A stretch of DNA of 64,000 nt. Source: Marinobacter nauticus (GTDB taxonomy: Bacteria; Pseudomonadota; Gammaproteobacteria; Pseudomonadales; Oleiphilaceae). The stretch's first letter is position 1. Each line of letters begins with the position of its first letter. The stretch lies in NCBI RefSeq assembly GCF_003634635.1, contig NZ_RBJB01000002.1:62001-126000 (forward strand). The letters are read 5' to 3'. Positions 54,496 through 64,000 of this stretch are shown piece by piece. Both the position numbers and the translations under genes were made by a program. The notes beneath the pieces are model-generated. The model saw only the letters and a list, made by a program, of their open reading frames with translations. It did not search any database and was not told the DNA's origin.

Positions 54496-55586
54496 TCCGC
54501 AAACTGATTGCTGTTTTTGCCCTTACGGCCCTGTGTGTGGCGCCGGTGATGGCTGACCGCCTGAAAGACCTGGCCAAGGTGAAAGGTGTGCGCAATAACC
54601 AGTTGATTGGTTATGGCCTGGTGGTCGGTCTTGACGGTACCGGCGACAAAGCGCCGTTTACCAACCAGACCTTCCGCAACATGATGAACCAGTTCGGAAT
54701 AACCTTGCCGGATGGCGTGAACCCGAATCTGGCCAATGTGGCGGCCGTAACCGTAAGCGCGACTTTGCCGGCCTTTGCCAAAGCCGGGCAGGAGCTGGAC
54801 ATCACGGTTTCATCCATCGGAAATGCCGATAGCCTGCGTGGTGGAACCTTGTTGATGACACCGTTGAAAGGCGCAGACGGTCAGGTTTATGCCATGGCGC
54901 AGGGCAGCCTGGTGGTGGGCGGTTTTGGCGCCCAGGGCCAGGATGGTTCCCGGATTACCGTGAACGTACCCAGCGTCGGCAGAATTCCCAACGGCGCTAC
55001 CATTGAGCGTGAGGTGGAATCGCCGTTCAACCGGGGCGATACTATCACCTTCAATCTGCTGCGTTCCGACTTTACCACGGCCCGCCGTGTGGTTGAGGCG
55101 ATCAATGGTCGTCTGGGCCCGGACATGGCTTATGCACACGATGCCACTTCTATATCGGTGCGGGCACCCAGGGACCCATCACAGAGAGTCAGTTTTCTGT
55201 CCATTCTGGAGAACATTGAGGTCGATCCGGCTCAGGAAGCCGCAAGAGTGGTGATCAATAGCCGCACCGGCACCATCGTGGTCGGCCAGAATGTAAAAGT
55301 GAGCCCGGCTGCCATTACCCATGGCAACCTGACCGTGACTATTCAGGAAAACCCCGAGGTGGTGCAGCCCAATCCTCTGGCTCAGGGTGATACAGCCGTT
55401 CAGCAGAATACCCAGATCGCTGTGACGGAAGACCCGGCACGGATGTTCCAGTTCGGCCCGGCAACAACGCTTAACGAAATTGTTCAGGCTGTAAACCAGG
55501 TAGGGGCGGCGCCAGGCGATGTGATGGCGGTGCTTGAGGCACTCAAACAGGCTGGCGCGCTTCGTGCCGAATTGATTGTGATCTAG
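54492..55586 (+). CDS. flgI: Flagellar P-ring protein FlgI
   Basis: This 364-residue periplasmic protein forms the P-ring. It has a signal peptide ([21 protein letters not shown]), then [48 protein letters not shown] and ends [24 protein letters not shown]. The ATG at 54492 overlaps the flgH stop by four bases, which sets the start. Confidence 0.95.
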   Translation: MIRKLIAVFALTALCVAPVMADRLKDLAKVKGVRNNQLIGYGLVVGLDGTGDKAPFTNQTFRNMMNQFGITLPDGVNPNLANVAAVTVSATLPAFAKAGQELDITVSSIGNADSLRGGTLLMTPLKGADGQVYAMAQGSLVVGGFGAQGQDGSRITVNVPSVGRIPNGATIEREVESPFNRGDTITFNLLRSDFTTARRVVEAINGRLGPDMAYAHDATSISVRAPRDPSQRVSFLSILENIEVDPAQEAARVVINSRTGTIVVGQNVKVSPAAITHGNLTVTIQENPEVVQPNPLAQGDTAVQQNTQIAVTEDPARMFQFGPATTLNEIVQAVNQVGAAPGDVMAVLEALKQAGALRAELIVI

Positions 55587-55594
55587 GTATCGCC

Positions 55595-56581
55595 ATGCAG
55601 GATCCAAGACTACAGCAAGCCCAGGTCTACACCGATTTCAGTGGTCTGAATGCGCTGAAGACCCAGGCTCGAACTGACAAACAGGCTGCACTGGAGCAGA
55701 TTGCGAAGCAGTTCGAGAGCCTGTTCCTGTCAGAGATGCTCAAATCCATGCGCAAGGCAGGCGAGGTATTTGCCGAGGGAAACTACCTGAACAGCAATGA
55801 AAGCCAGATGTACCGGGATATGTTCGACAGCCAGATCAGCTTGAGTATGGCCGGTGGCACCGGTACCGGGCTGGCGGAAGCGCTGGTCCGGCAACTGAGT
55901 CAACAGATTCCGGGGCTCGGTGAGGATGGAGAGAAACTGGCGGGTCACAAGGGTGCCATTACCGATTACGACCGCAGTATGCCGGCGATTTCCAGAGAGT
56001 TGCCGGAGCGAATGGCAGAGGTGGCGGATGTAGCTGCAAAGGTAAAAGCAGAGCCAGCGCAGAAACCCGGCAAGCTGCCGGAGGTATTTGAGTCGCCAGA
56101 GCATTTTGTTGAGCAGCTCATGCCGTTCGCAGAGCAGATCGGAAAGGAGACCGGCATTGATCCGCGCCTGATGATTGCCCAGGCGGCGCTCGAAACCGGT
56201 TGGGGCAAACACATGATCAAAGGCGATGGTTCGCAGCCGAGTTTCAACCTGTTTGGCATCAAGGCAGACAGTCGTTGGGGCGGTGACGCTGTGAGCATTA
56301 CCACTACCGAATTCCGGGGTGGCGTGGCGATGAAGGAACGGGCAGATTTCCGGGCCTATCCGGACTATGAAGCCAGCTTCCGGGACTACGTTGACTTCCT
56401 GCAAAACAATCCCCGTTACCGCGATGTTCTGTCATCGGCAGATCAGCCAGAAGTATTTGCCGAGAAACTGCAGGAAGCGGGTTATGCAACCGATCCGGAA
56501 TACGGAGCCAAGATCCGTCGGATCATGAATCGTGATTCTCTGATGACACTGTCGATGAGCAGTGACAGAGTAAAGGAGTAA
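55595..56581 (+). CDS. flgJ: Rod-assembly muramidase FlgJ
   Basis: This 328-residue protein has two parts: the rod-cap domain (residues 30-105, AALEQIAKQFESLFLSEMLKSMRKA) and a C-terminal peptidoglycan hydrolase (about 165-320). Its catalytic Glu200 is in RLMIAQAALETGWGKHMIKG, and NLFGIKADSRWGGDAVSITTTEF follows. It opens the cell wall for the rod. Two-domain FlgJ is typical for beta- and gammaproteobacteria. Confidence 0.95.
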   Translation: MQDPRLQQAQVYTDFSGLNALKTQARTDKQAALEQIAKQFESLFLSEMLKSMRKAGEVFAEGNYLNSNESQMYRDMFDSQISLSMAGGTGTGLAEALVRQLSQQIPGLGEDGEKLAGHKGAITDYDRSMPAISRELPERMAEVADVAAKVKAEPAQKPGKLPEVFESPEHFVEQLMPFAEQIGKETGIDPRLMIAQAALETGWGKHMIKGDGSQPSFNLFGIKADSRWGGDAVSITTTEFRGGVAMKERADFRAYPDYEASFRDYVDFLQNNPRYRDVLSSADQPEVFAEKLQEAGYATDPEYGAKIRRIMNRDSLMTLSMSSDRVKE

Positions 56582-56587
56582 CAGATC

Positions 56588-58654
56588 ATGGCGGGCTTGA
56601 TCGGTATTGGTCTGAGTGGGGTATTGGGGCACCAGGCGGCGCTCAACACCACTGCAAATAACATAACCAACGCAAACACTCCGGGTTACAGTCGCCAGGA
56701 GGTCCAGTTCGAGACCCAGGAAGGGCGGCGTACAGGTGCAGGGACCATCGGCAGTGGCGTATCCGTCGCTAATATCCGCCGGCTGGCAGATGCCTATCTG
56801 AGTCAGCAGTTACGTGAGGACAGCACACTGTTTGGCGAGCAGAATGCTTTCAACGCCGAACTCACGCGGCTGGATAACCTGTTAGGCGGCGAAGACACCG
56901 GTTTGAACAAAGCTCTGAACAACTTTTTCTCGGCTATGCAGAATGCCGCGGAAGACCCTACGTCGTTACCACAACGCCAGCTGGTGCTGAGCGAAGCCCA
57001 GCAACTGGTGAATCGCTTTCAGGGCTTGAACCAGGAGTTCATCCAGCAGCGCGAATCGGTAAAAACCCAGATGCAGCAGGGCGTGAAAGATGCCAATACT
57101 CTGCTGAAGAGTATCGCTGAACTGAACCTGGCTATTTCTGAATCTCCGGGCCTGGCCCAGGGCAAGGAGCCCCTGGAGCTGATGGATAAGCGGGACGAGA
57201 AGTTGCGCCAGTTGTCTGAGCTGGTGAGCATTCGGGTAACGGAAGTTGAAGGCAGCCAGGTGAATGTGTCCCTGTCTAACGGTCTGGCTTTGGTTACCGG
57301 CGCCAATGCCGCAGAATTTGCGACCCGAAGCAGTGCGGAAGATCCCACGCGGCTGGAATTTACGCTCTCCAGTGGTGGGCGCACCCTGCTGGTGGATGAA
57401 CAGATTCAGGGCGGAAAACTGGGTGGCTTGCGTGCCTTTGATGAAATGGCCCTGAAGCCCGCCTTCGATGAGCTCGGCCGGCTGGCGATTGCCATCTCCT
57501 CGGCCATAAACCATCAGCATGAGATCGGGATGGACCTCGAAGGCGATCTCGGCGGTAACTTCTTCAGCGATGTGAACAGCCTCGCCGTACAACGCAGCCG
57601 GGTGGTGCCGAACGGCAATAACGACCGCACCACCACCGGCCAACTGGCCGTTGAGATTACCGACAGTTCCCAGTTGCCGGCGGGTACCTGGGAGCTGCAG
57701 TTCAGTGGTGATGGGCGCAGCTACGAGTTGATCGATACCATCTCGGGCGATACGGTGAAACAGGGCCGGCTTCCAGACCCGGTGCAGTCTGAAATCAACA
57801 TGCCGGGCTTTAACATTCGTGTTGAAGGTGGCGAATTCAACGCAGGTGACAAGTACCTGATTCAGCCCAGTCGCAATGCTGCCGAAAACATGCAATTGAA
57901 CATTCGGCGGGAGGAGGATCTTGCTTTTGCCAGCCCCGTTCGTGCGAGTTCCGATGATGGCAATCTGGGCACCGGCACGATCAACCAGGGCAACATGCTT
58001 AATGTCCGTAATCCCAATACCGGTGCTTTGCTGGATGACTTCCAGAATTCCGGTCAGTTTGCAGATGGTCCGATTACCGTAACCTTCAGTAATGATGGTG
58101 CGGGCAATATTACCTATGAAGTTGCCAACGATAGCGGCGTACTGTTTACCAGTGCCGCGGTGGACAACGATGGGGATGGAACACCGGATGTCTATGATCC
58201 CCAGAAGATCAATCAGATTTTCAGTACTCGTCCGGAAGACGAATCCAATGGTCAGTATCGGGGTTTCGTTTTCGAGATAACAGGTGAGCCCGCAGACGGT
58301 GATGTATTCACCATCGACTTCAACCGCAACGGCGTTTCTGATAACCGAAACGCCGAGCTGATGGCGGCCCTTGGTACCAAGAATACCCTTAATGGTGGTT
58401 CCCAGAACTTTACCGAGGGCTATGCCGGCCTGGTCGAGGATATCGGGGTGAAAACCCGCCAGAGCCAGTTGGATAAAGATGCCGGCGCAACGCTGTTGGA
58501 GCAGTCCACCAATCAGCGAGAATCGGTCTCGGGCGTCAATCTGGACGAAGAGGCTGGCAAGCTGATTCAGTACCAGGCTGCGTACAACGCATCGGCCCAG
58601 GTTATGTCTGTGGCGCAGGATCTTTTTAACACGTTGCTGCAGAGCTTCCGTTAA
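56588..58654 (+). CDS. flgK: Hook-filament junction protein FlgK
   Basis: This 688-residue junction protein starts AGLIGIGLSGVLGHQAALNTTANNITNANTPGYSRQEVQFETQEGRRTGAGTIGSGV and ends SGVNLDEEAGKLIQYQAAYNASAQVMSVAQDLFNTLLQSFR, the typical axial helices. E. coli FlgK has about 550 residues, so this one is enlarged in the surface domain, in line with the enlarged FlgE. It starts 6 bp after flgJ. Confidence 0.95.
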   Translation: MAGLIGIGLSGVLGHQAALNTTANNITNANTPGYSRQEVQFETQEGRRTGAGTIGSGVSVANIRRLADAYLSQQLREDSTLFGEQNAFNAELTRLDNLLGGEDTGLNKALNNFFSAMQNAAEDPTSLPQRQLVLSEAQQLVNRFQGLNQEFIQQRESVKTQMQQGVKDANTLLKSIAELNLAISESPGLAQGKEPLELMDKRDEKLRQLSELVSIRVTEVEGSQVNVSLSNGLALVTGANAAEFATRSSAEDPTRLEFTLSSGGRTLLVDEQIQGGKLGGLRAFDEMALKPAFDELGRLAIAISSAINHQHEIGMDLEGDLGGNFFSDVNSLAVQRSRVVPNGNNDRTTTGQLAVEITDSSQLPAGTWELQFSGDGRSYELIDTISGDTVKQGRLPDPVQSEINMPGFNIRVEGGEFNAGDKYLIQPSRNAAENMQLNIRREEDLAFASPVRASSDDGNLGTGTINQGNMLNVRNPNTGALLDDFQNSGQFADGPITVTFSNDGAGNITYEVANDSGVLFTSAAVDNDGDGTPDVYDPQKINQIFSTRPEDESNGQYRGFVFEITGEPADGDVFTIDFNRNGVSDNRNAELMAALGTKNTLNGGSQNFTEGYAGLVEDIGVKTRQSQLDKDAGATLLEQSTNQRESVSGVNLDEEAGKLIQYQAAYNASAQVMSVAQDLFNTLLQSFR

Positions 58655-58670
58655 GGCGAGGTGATGTCAC

Positions 58671-59903
58671 ATGATCAGAATATCATCACAACAGATTTTC
58701 TCCGGCGGCATTAATCGTCTGCAGGACATCAACAGCAACCTGATTGATACGCAGCAGCAGCTATCGACCGGTAAGAAAGTGAACAAACCGTCGGATGATC
58801 CGGTGGCGGCCGCTCGCATTCTGAAGCTTGACCAGGAGCTTCAGCGTTCGGAAACCTATGGTCGGAATGCCAATCTTGCCGATAACCGGCTGAAGCAGGA
58901 AGAAAGCACCCTGGCCAGCGCCGTGGACATTATCCAGAGGGTGAGGGAGCTGACAGTTCAGGCCGGTAATGGTTCTCTGTCTGCCAATGATCGGCAGTCC
59001 ATCTCTGCCGAACTCAAGGAGCGTCTGGGTCAGCTCGCCAATATTGCCAATACCCGGGATGCGTCAGGAGAGTATATCTTCAGTGGCTTCCAGGGCAGCA
59101 CTCCCGCCTTTGCCCAGAATGACGATGGCAAATGGGTTTACCAGGGGGACGAAGGGCAGCGGGTTCTGGAAATTGATGACGGTGTGACCGTTCCCATCAG
59201 CGATCACGGAAAAGGCATCTTCGTAGACGTAGCCAAAGGGGTTTTCGCTAAAGGATCAATCTCCGTGGATGGATATATATCCAATCTCGAGTTTGTTGCA
59301 CCCAAGGATATGACAGACGCTTTCAGCCCCAGGGTGCCTGACGATTTTGATATCGCCGTCACCGCCAATGGAGCGGGCGACCTGGAAATATCAGCCTCCT
59401 ATACTCGAGGTGGAACCACCTATCCTTTGGCCGTTGAGCCAGTGGGCGCCCTGGTTGGCGACGAGTTTCAGGTTGCAGGGGTGAAATTAACAATCAACGA
59501 TGCGCAGGATGGCGATACGTTTACATTGGGCGTGAACGATAAACAGTCTGTATTCGGCACCATCGAGAACCTGATTGCCGGCCTGGACGGAATTTCCAAA
59601 ACAACGCCCAAGAGCAGTGCCGAGTACGATGCGCTGATCGCTGAAACCCTGGTCAATCTCGATAACGCCCAGGAGTCGATCATTCTCAAGCAAACCGAGC
59701 TTGGTGGCCGGCTCAACGCAGTGGAGTCCACCACCGCGTTTCTTGAGGATTCGGAACTCTACACCAAAGAGATTCGTTCCCAGCTACAGGATGTCGACTA
59801 CGCCGAGGCCATCAGCAACCTCAGTTTCCAGAGCTTCGTATTGCAGGCTGCTCAGCAGTCGTTTGCGCAGGTTTCCCAGCTGTCCCTGTTCGATCGACTC
59901 TAA
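58671..59903 (+). CDS. flgL: Hook-filament junction protein FlgL
   Basis: This 410-residue protein starts MIRISSQQIFSGGINRLQDINSNLIDTQQQLSTGKKVNKPSDDPVAAARILKLDQEL, the flagellin-like N-terminal coiled coil. It ends YAEAISNLSFQSFVLQAAQQSFAQVSQLSLFDRL. It connects hook and filament. It is somewhat longer than E. coli FlgL (about 320). It is the last flagellar gene here; no flagellin gene follows. Confidence 0.95.
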   Translation: MIRISSQQIFSGGINRLQDINSNLIDTQQQLSTGKKVNKPSDDPVAAARILKLDQELQRSETYGRNANLADNRLKQEESTLASAVDIIQRVRELTVQAGNGSLSANDRQSISAELKERLGQLANIANTRDASGEYIFSGFQGSTPAFAQNDDGKWVYQGDEGQRVLEIDDGVTVPISDHGKGIFVDVAKGVFAKGSISVDGYISNLEFVAPKDMTDAFSPRVPDDFDIAVTANGAGDLEISASYTRGGTTYPLAVEPVGALVGDEFQVAGVKLTINDAQDGDTFTLGVNDKQSVFGTIENLIAGLDGISKTTPKSSAEYDALIAETLVNLDNAQESIILKQTELGGRLNAVESTTAFLEDSELYTKEIRSQLQDVDYAEAISNLSFQSFVLQAAQQSFAQVSQLSLFDRL

Positions 59904-59911
59904 TTCACTGT

Positions 59912-59938
59912 GCCGGCGGGTGATTTTTGCCTGCCGGC
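59912..59938 (+). terminator. Hairpin after flgL
   Basis: GCCGGCGGG (59912-59920) pairs with CCTGCCGGC (59930-59938) with one G-U pair. The T tract after it is poor, so termination of the flagellar transcript here is only probable. Confidence 0.55.
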
Positions 59939-59941
59939 TGG

Positions 59942-59969
59942 TTGCTTTCGGGCTCTGGCTCAGTATAAT
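59942..59969 (+). promoter_or_regulatory. Promoter of tRNA-Leu
   Basis: TTGCTT (59942-59947), 16 bp and a perfect TATAAT (59964-59969) lie 18 bp before the tRNA. A C-rich discriminator (CCCTCCCACTC) follows. Confidence 0.75.
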
Positions 59970-59986
59970 CCCTCCCACTCTCCGAT

Positions 59987-60073
59987 GGCGGCGTGGTGAA
60001 ATTGGTAGACACGACGGATTCAAAATCCGTTGGGGTAAAACCCGTGGCGGTTCGAGTCCGCCCGCCGCTACCA
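59987..60073 (+). tRNA. tRNA-Leu(CAA)
   Basis: This 87-base cloverleaf has acceptor GGCGGCG paired with CGCCGCT, U8, and D arm GTGAAATTGGTAGACAC. The anticodon stem is ACGGA/TCCGT with loop TTCAAAA (anticodon CAA at 60021-60023), the long variable arm is TGGGGTAAAACCCGT, and the T arm is GGCGG-TTCGAGT-CCGCC. CCA is encoded. The long variable arm and the A discriminator fit leucine. The first pair is G1-U72, a wobble in place of the usual G-C. Confidence 0.93.
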
Positions 60074-60114
60074 CTTATAGGCCGCAACCTGCGGCATCGT
60101 GAATAGCCCGGCCC

Positions 60115-62351
<2,237 letters not shown>

Positions 62352-62392
62352 ACAAATTTTGCTTTAAATCTGTCAATAAACGGAGAACCTGA

Positions 62393-62755
62393 ATGAAATC
62401 AGTCAAATTGCTCATCGCTGGCCTGCTGTCTCTGATGCCTGCTCTGGCCTCGGCTCAGGAAGCGGGTGCCCAGGGAATGAGCGTGATGGGTCAGATCATC
62501 TTCTTCGCCGGCTTCATCCTGATTTTCTATTTCCTGATCTGGCGTCCGCAGTCCAAGCGTGCAAAAGAGCACAAGGCGCTGATGTCCGGCCTTAACAAGG
62601 GTGATGAAGTGGTTACCTCTGGTGGCGTCGCTGGCAAGATTACCAAAGTAACCGACGACTTCATTGTTCTGGAAGTTGCAGATAACGTTGAAATGAAGGT
62701 TCAGAAAGTTGCCGTTGCTGCGGCTCTGCCGAAAGGCACTCTCAAGGACATCTGA
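62393..62755 (+). CDS. yajC: Preprotein translocase subunit YajC
   Basis: This 120-residue inner-membrane protein associates with SecD and SecF. It starts with a signal-like stretch (MKSVKLLIAGLLSLMPALASAQE). The transmembrane helix is MGQIIFFAGFILIFYFLIWRPQSKRAKEHKALMSGLNKGDEVVTSGGVAGKITKV, the family signature. GGAG precedes the ATG. It follows tgt by 41 bp. Confidence 0.95.
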   Translation: MKSVKLLIAGLLSLMPALASAQEAGAQGMSVMGQIIFFAGFILIFYFLIWRPQSKRAKEHKALMSGLNKGDEVVTSGGVAGKITKVTDDFIVLEVADNVEMKVQKVAVAAALPKGTLKDI

Positions 62756-62764
62756 GCTGGTTTC

Positions 62765-62795
62765 CAGGCGCATCCAAGATGCGCCTGTTCATTTT
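62765..62795 (+). terminator. Hairpin between yajC and secD
   Basis: CAGGCGCATC (62765-62774) pairs with GATGCGCCTG (62778-62787) around CAA, followed by TTCATTTT. It may reduce read-through into secD or protect the yajC mRNA. Confidence 0.6.
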
Positions 62796-62847
62796 CTGAC
62801 TGGCTGAAACACCAAGACCGGCACGTCTGCCGGCTCGAAGGATTCTC

Positions 62848-64000
62848 ATGCTGAACAAGTATCCTCTCTGGAAAAACCTGGTCATCGTGTTTGCACTGGT
62901 GATTGGTTTTATCTACGCCTTACCGAACTTTTTCCCTGACGATTACGCTATCCAGATCACCGGCGCCCGTGGCAGCACTGAAGTTGAGCAGCGAGTGCTT
63001 GATCGCGCCCTTGCCAAGCTTGAGCAGGAAGGTATCGAAGTAAAATCAAGCCTGTTGGAAGAGCGTGACGCGCTGATCCGCCTCACCAGCTCCGATGACC
63101 AGCTGCGGGCACGCCCCGCTGTTCAGGCGGCTCTTGGCAACGAATACCTGGTGGCCCTGAATATGGCGCCGTCAACGCCAGGCTGGCTGCGTAGCCTTGG
63201 AGCAGGCCCAATGAAACTGGGGCTGGATTTACGTGGTGGTGTTCACTTCCTGTTGGAGGTGGATATGGAAACGGCTTTGAATCAGCGTCTGGAAGCGTTG
63301 TCTGGTCAGATCAAGCGAGAGCTGAGGGAAGAGCGCATCCGCTACCGCGGTGGCGACATTGAGGATCAGGCCCGTATTGTACTGAGCTTCCGTGACGAAG
63401 CTGCACGTAGCGAGGCGTTTGAGCTGGTTCGCGATCAGTACAACGAATTCCTGTTGGATGAGACAACAGAAGGTGAAGAGTTTCTGCTGACGCTGACGTT
63501 GTCCGAAGCGGAAGTTCGGAACATCCAGGAATACGCTCTTGAACAGAACCTGACCACCATCCGCAACCGGGTGAATGAACTGGGCGTGGCCGAGCCGCTG
63601 GTTCAGCGTCAGGGGGCAGACCGCATTATTGTAGAACTGCCAGGTGTGCAGGATACCGCTCAGGCCAAGCGTGTACTTGGCGCGACGGCTAACCTGGAAT
63701 TCCGGATGGAAGCTCGGCAGGATGCGCCTTCCGCCGAGACCGAACAGTTTCCTTTCCGGGATAATCCACAGCGTACCGCTCGTCTTGAGCGGGATGTGAT
63801 TGCCACTGGCAACAACGTTGCCAATGCCCAGCAGGCGTTCGATGAGAATGGCCAGCCGCAGGTCAATATCACCATGGACTCCGTTGGTGGTGACCTGATG
63901 AATCGGGCGACACGCAATAGCATCGGCCGCCGTATGGCAGTGTTGTTCATTGAATACCGCACCGAAACCGAGACCCGGGAAGTTAACGGAGAAATCGTTG
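62848..64000 (+). CDS. secD: Protein translocase subunit SecD, 5' part
   Basis: The frame is open to the end of the window, giving 384 codons. It starts MLNKYPLWKNLVIVFALVIGFIYALPNFFPDDYAIQITG with one membrane helix. The family motif is GPMKLGLDLRGGVHFLLEVDMETAL, and the periplasmic P1 part has NQNLTTIRNRVNELGVAEPLVQRQGADRIIVELPGVQD. The remaining helices lie beyond the window. GAAGGA precedes the ATG. SecD with SecF pulls exported proteins through the membrane using the proton gradient. Confidence 0.96.
   Translation, partial: MLNKYPLWKNLVIVFALVIGFIYALPNFFPDDYAIQITGARGSTEVEQRVLDRALAKLEQEGIEVKSSLLEERDALIRLTSSDDQLRARPAVQAALGNEYLVALNMAPSTPGWLRSLGAGPMKLGLDLRGGVHFLLEVDMETALNQRLEALSGQIKRELREERIRYRGGDIEDQARIVLSFRDEAARSEAFELVRDQYNEFLLDETTEGEEFLLTLTLSEAEVRNIQEYALEQNLTTIRNRVNELGVAEPLVQRQGADRIIVELPGVQDTAQAKRVLGATANLEFRMEARQDAPSAETEQFPFRDNPQRTARLERDVIATGNNVANAQQAFDENGQPQVNITMDSVGGDLMNRATRNSIGRRMAVLFIEYRTETETREVNGEIV

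Noticed and set aside
59987..60073. tRNA-Leu as an integration site for a mobile element
   Set aside because: No integrase, no repeated 3' tRNA end and the downstream genes (queA-tgt-yajC-secD) are core genes.

Overview
The window looks like a chromosomal segment of a marine gammaproteobacterium close to Marinobacter. This is inferred from gene content and protein style, not from a database search. Supporting signs are a class II ribonucleotide reductase split into NrdJa and NrdJb, a Pseudomonas-like flgBCDE / flgFGHIJKL arrangement with sigma-54 promoters, a tRNA-Leu-queA-tgt-yajC-secD block, DUF2835 and CCGSCS-motif small proteins, a DUF6160/FilA-like surface protein, and several lipid genes (acyl-CoA ligase, SCP2-like protein, hotdog thioesterases, an acyl-ACP-reductase-like dehydrogenase). 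No transposase, integrase, phage module or CRISPR array is visible, so the segment reads as core chromosome.

Layout. 0-13.7 kb: the end of an FtsX-type permease, a periplasmic binding protein, a coupled SCP2-like/iron alcohol dehydrogenase pair, a BepA-like M48 protease, DUF599, two coupled hotdog thioesterases, htpG behind a sigma-32-type promoter, DUF2835, a 42-codon small ORF in the katG leader, katG, dusC, and a class I aldolase whose 3' end carries the dusC terminator. 13.8-27.4 kb: a two-domain dehydrogenase with an AAR-like C-terminus, a racemase-SMR-GNAT cluster, a CCGSCS peptide, an EamA/LysR/nitroreductase unit sharing one operator type, and many small envelope, regulatory and hypothetical genes.

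27.5-48.4 kb: nrdJb-nrdJa with NrdR boxes and a long leader, a FilA-like exported protein, an X4-type ABC importer, a long-chain acyl-CoA ligase, a ferric-iron importer without a local ATPase, a PilZ protein and a degenerate HD-GYP protein, a YadG/YadH exporter, queF, a CyaB-like membrane adenylate cyclase with a shortened DUF962-like ORF directly upstream, and a YdjA-like nitroreductase.

48.5-59.9 kb: the flagellar rod, hook, ring and junction genes flgB to flgL. They form two transcription units, each with a sigma-54 promoter (before flgB and before flgF). Between flgE and flgF a hairpin covers the flgF ribosome-binding site, but it can only form in read-through RNA. 60-64 kb: tRNA-Leu(CAA), the last two queuosine steps (queA, tgt), yajC and the start of secD, which runs off the window.
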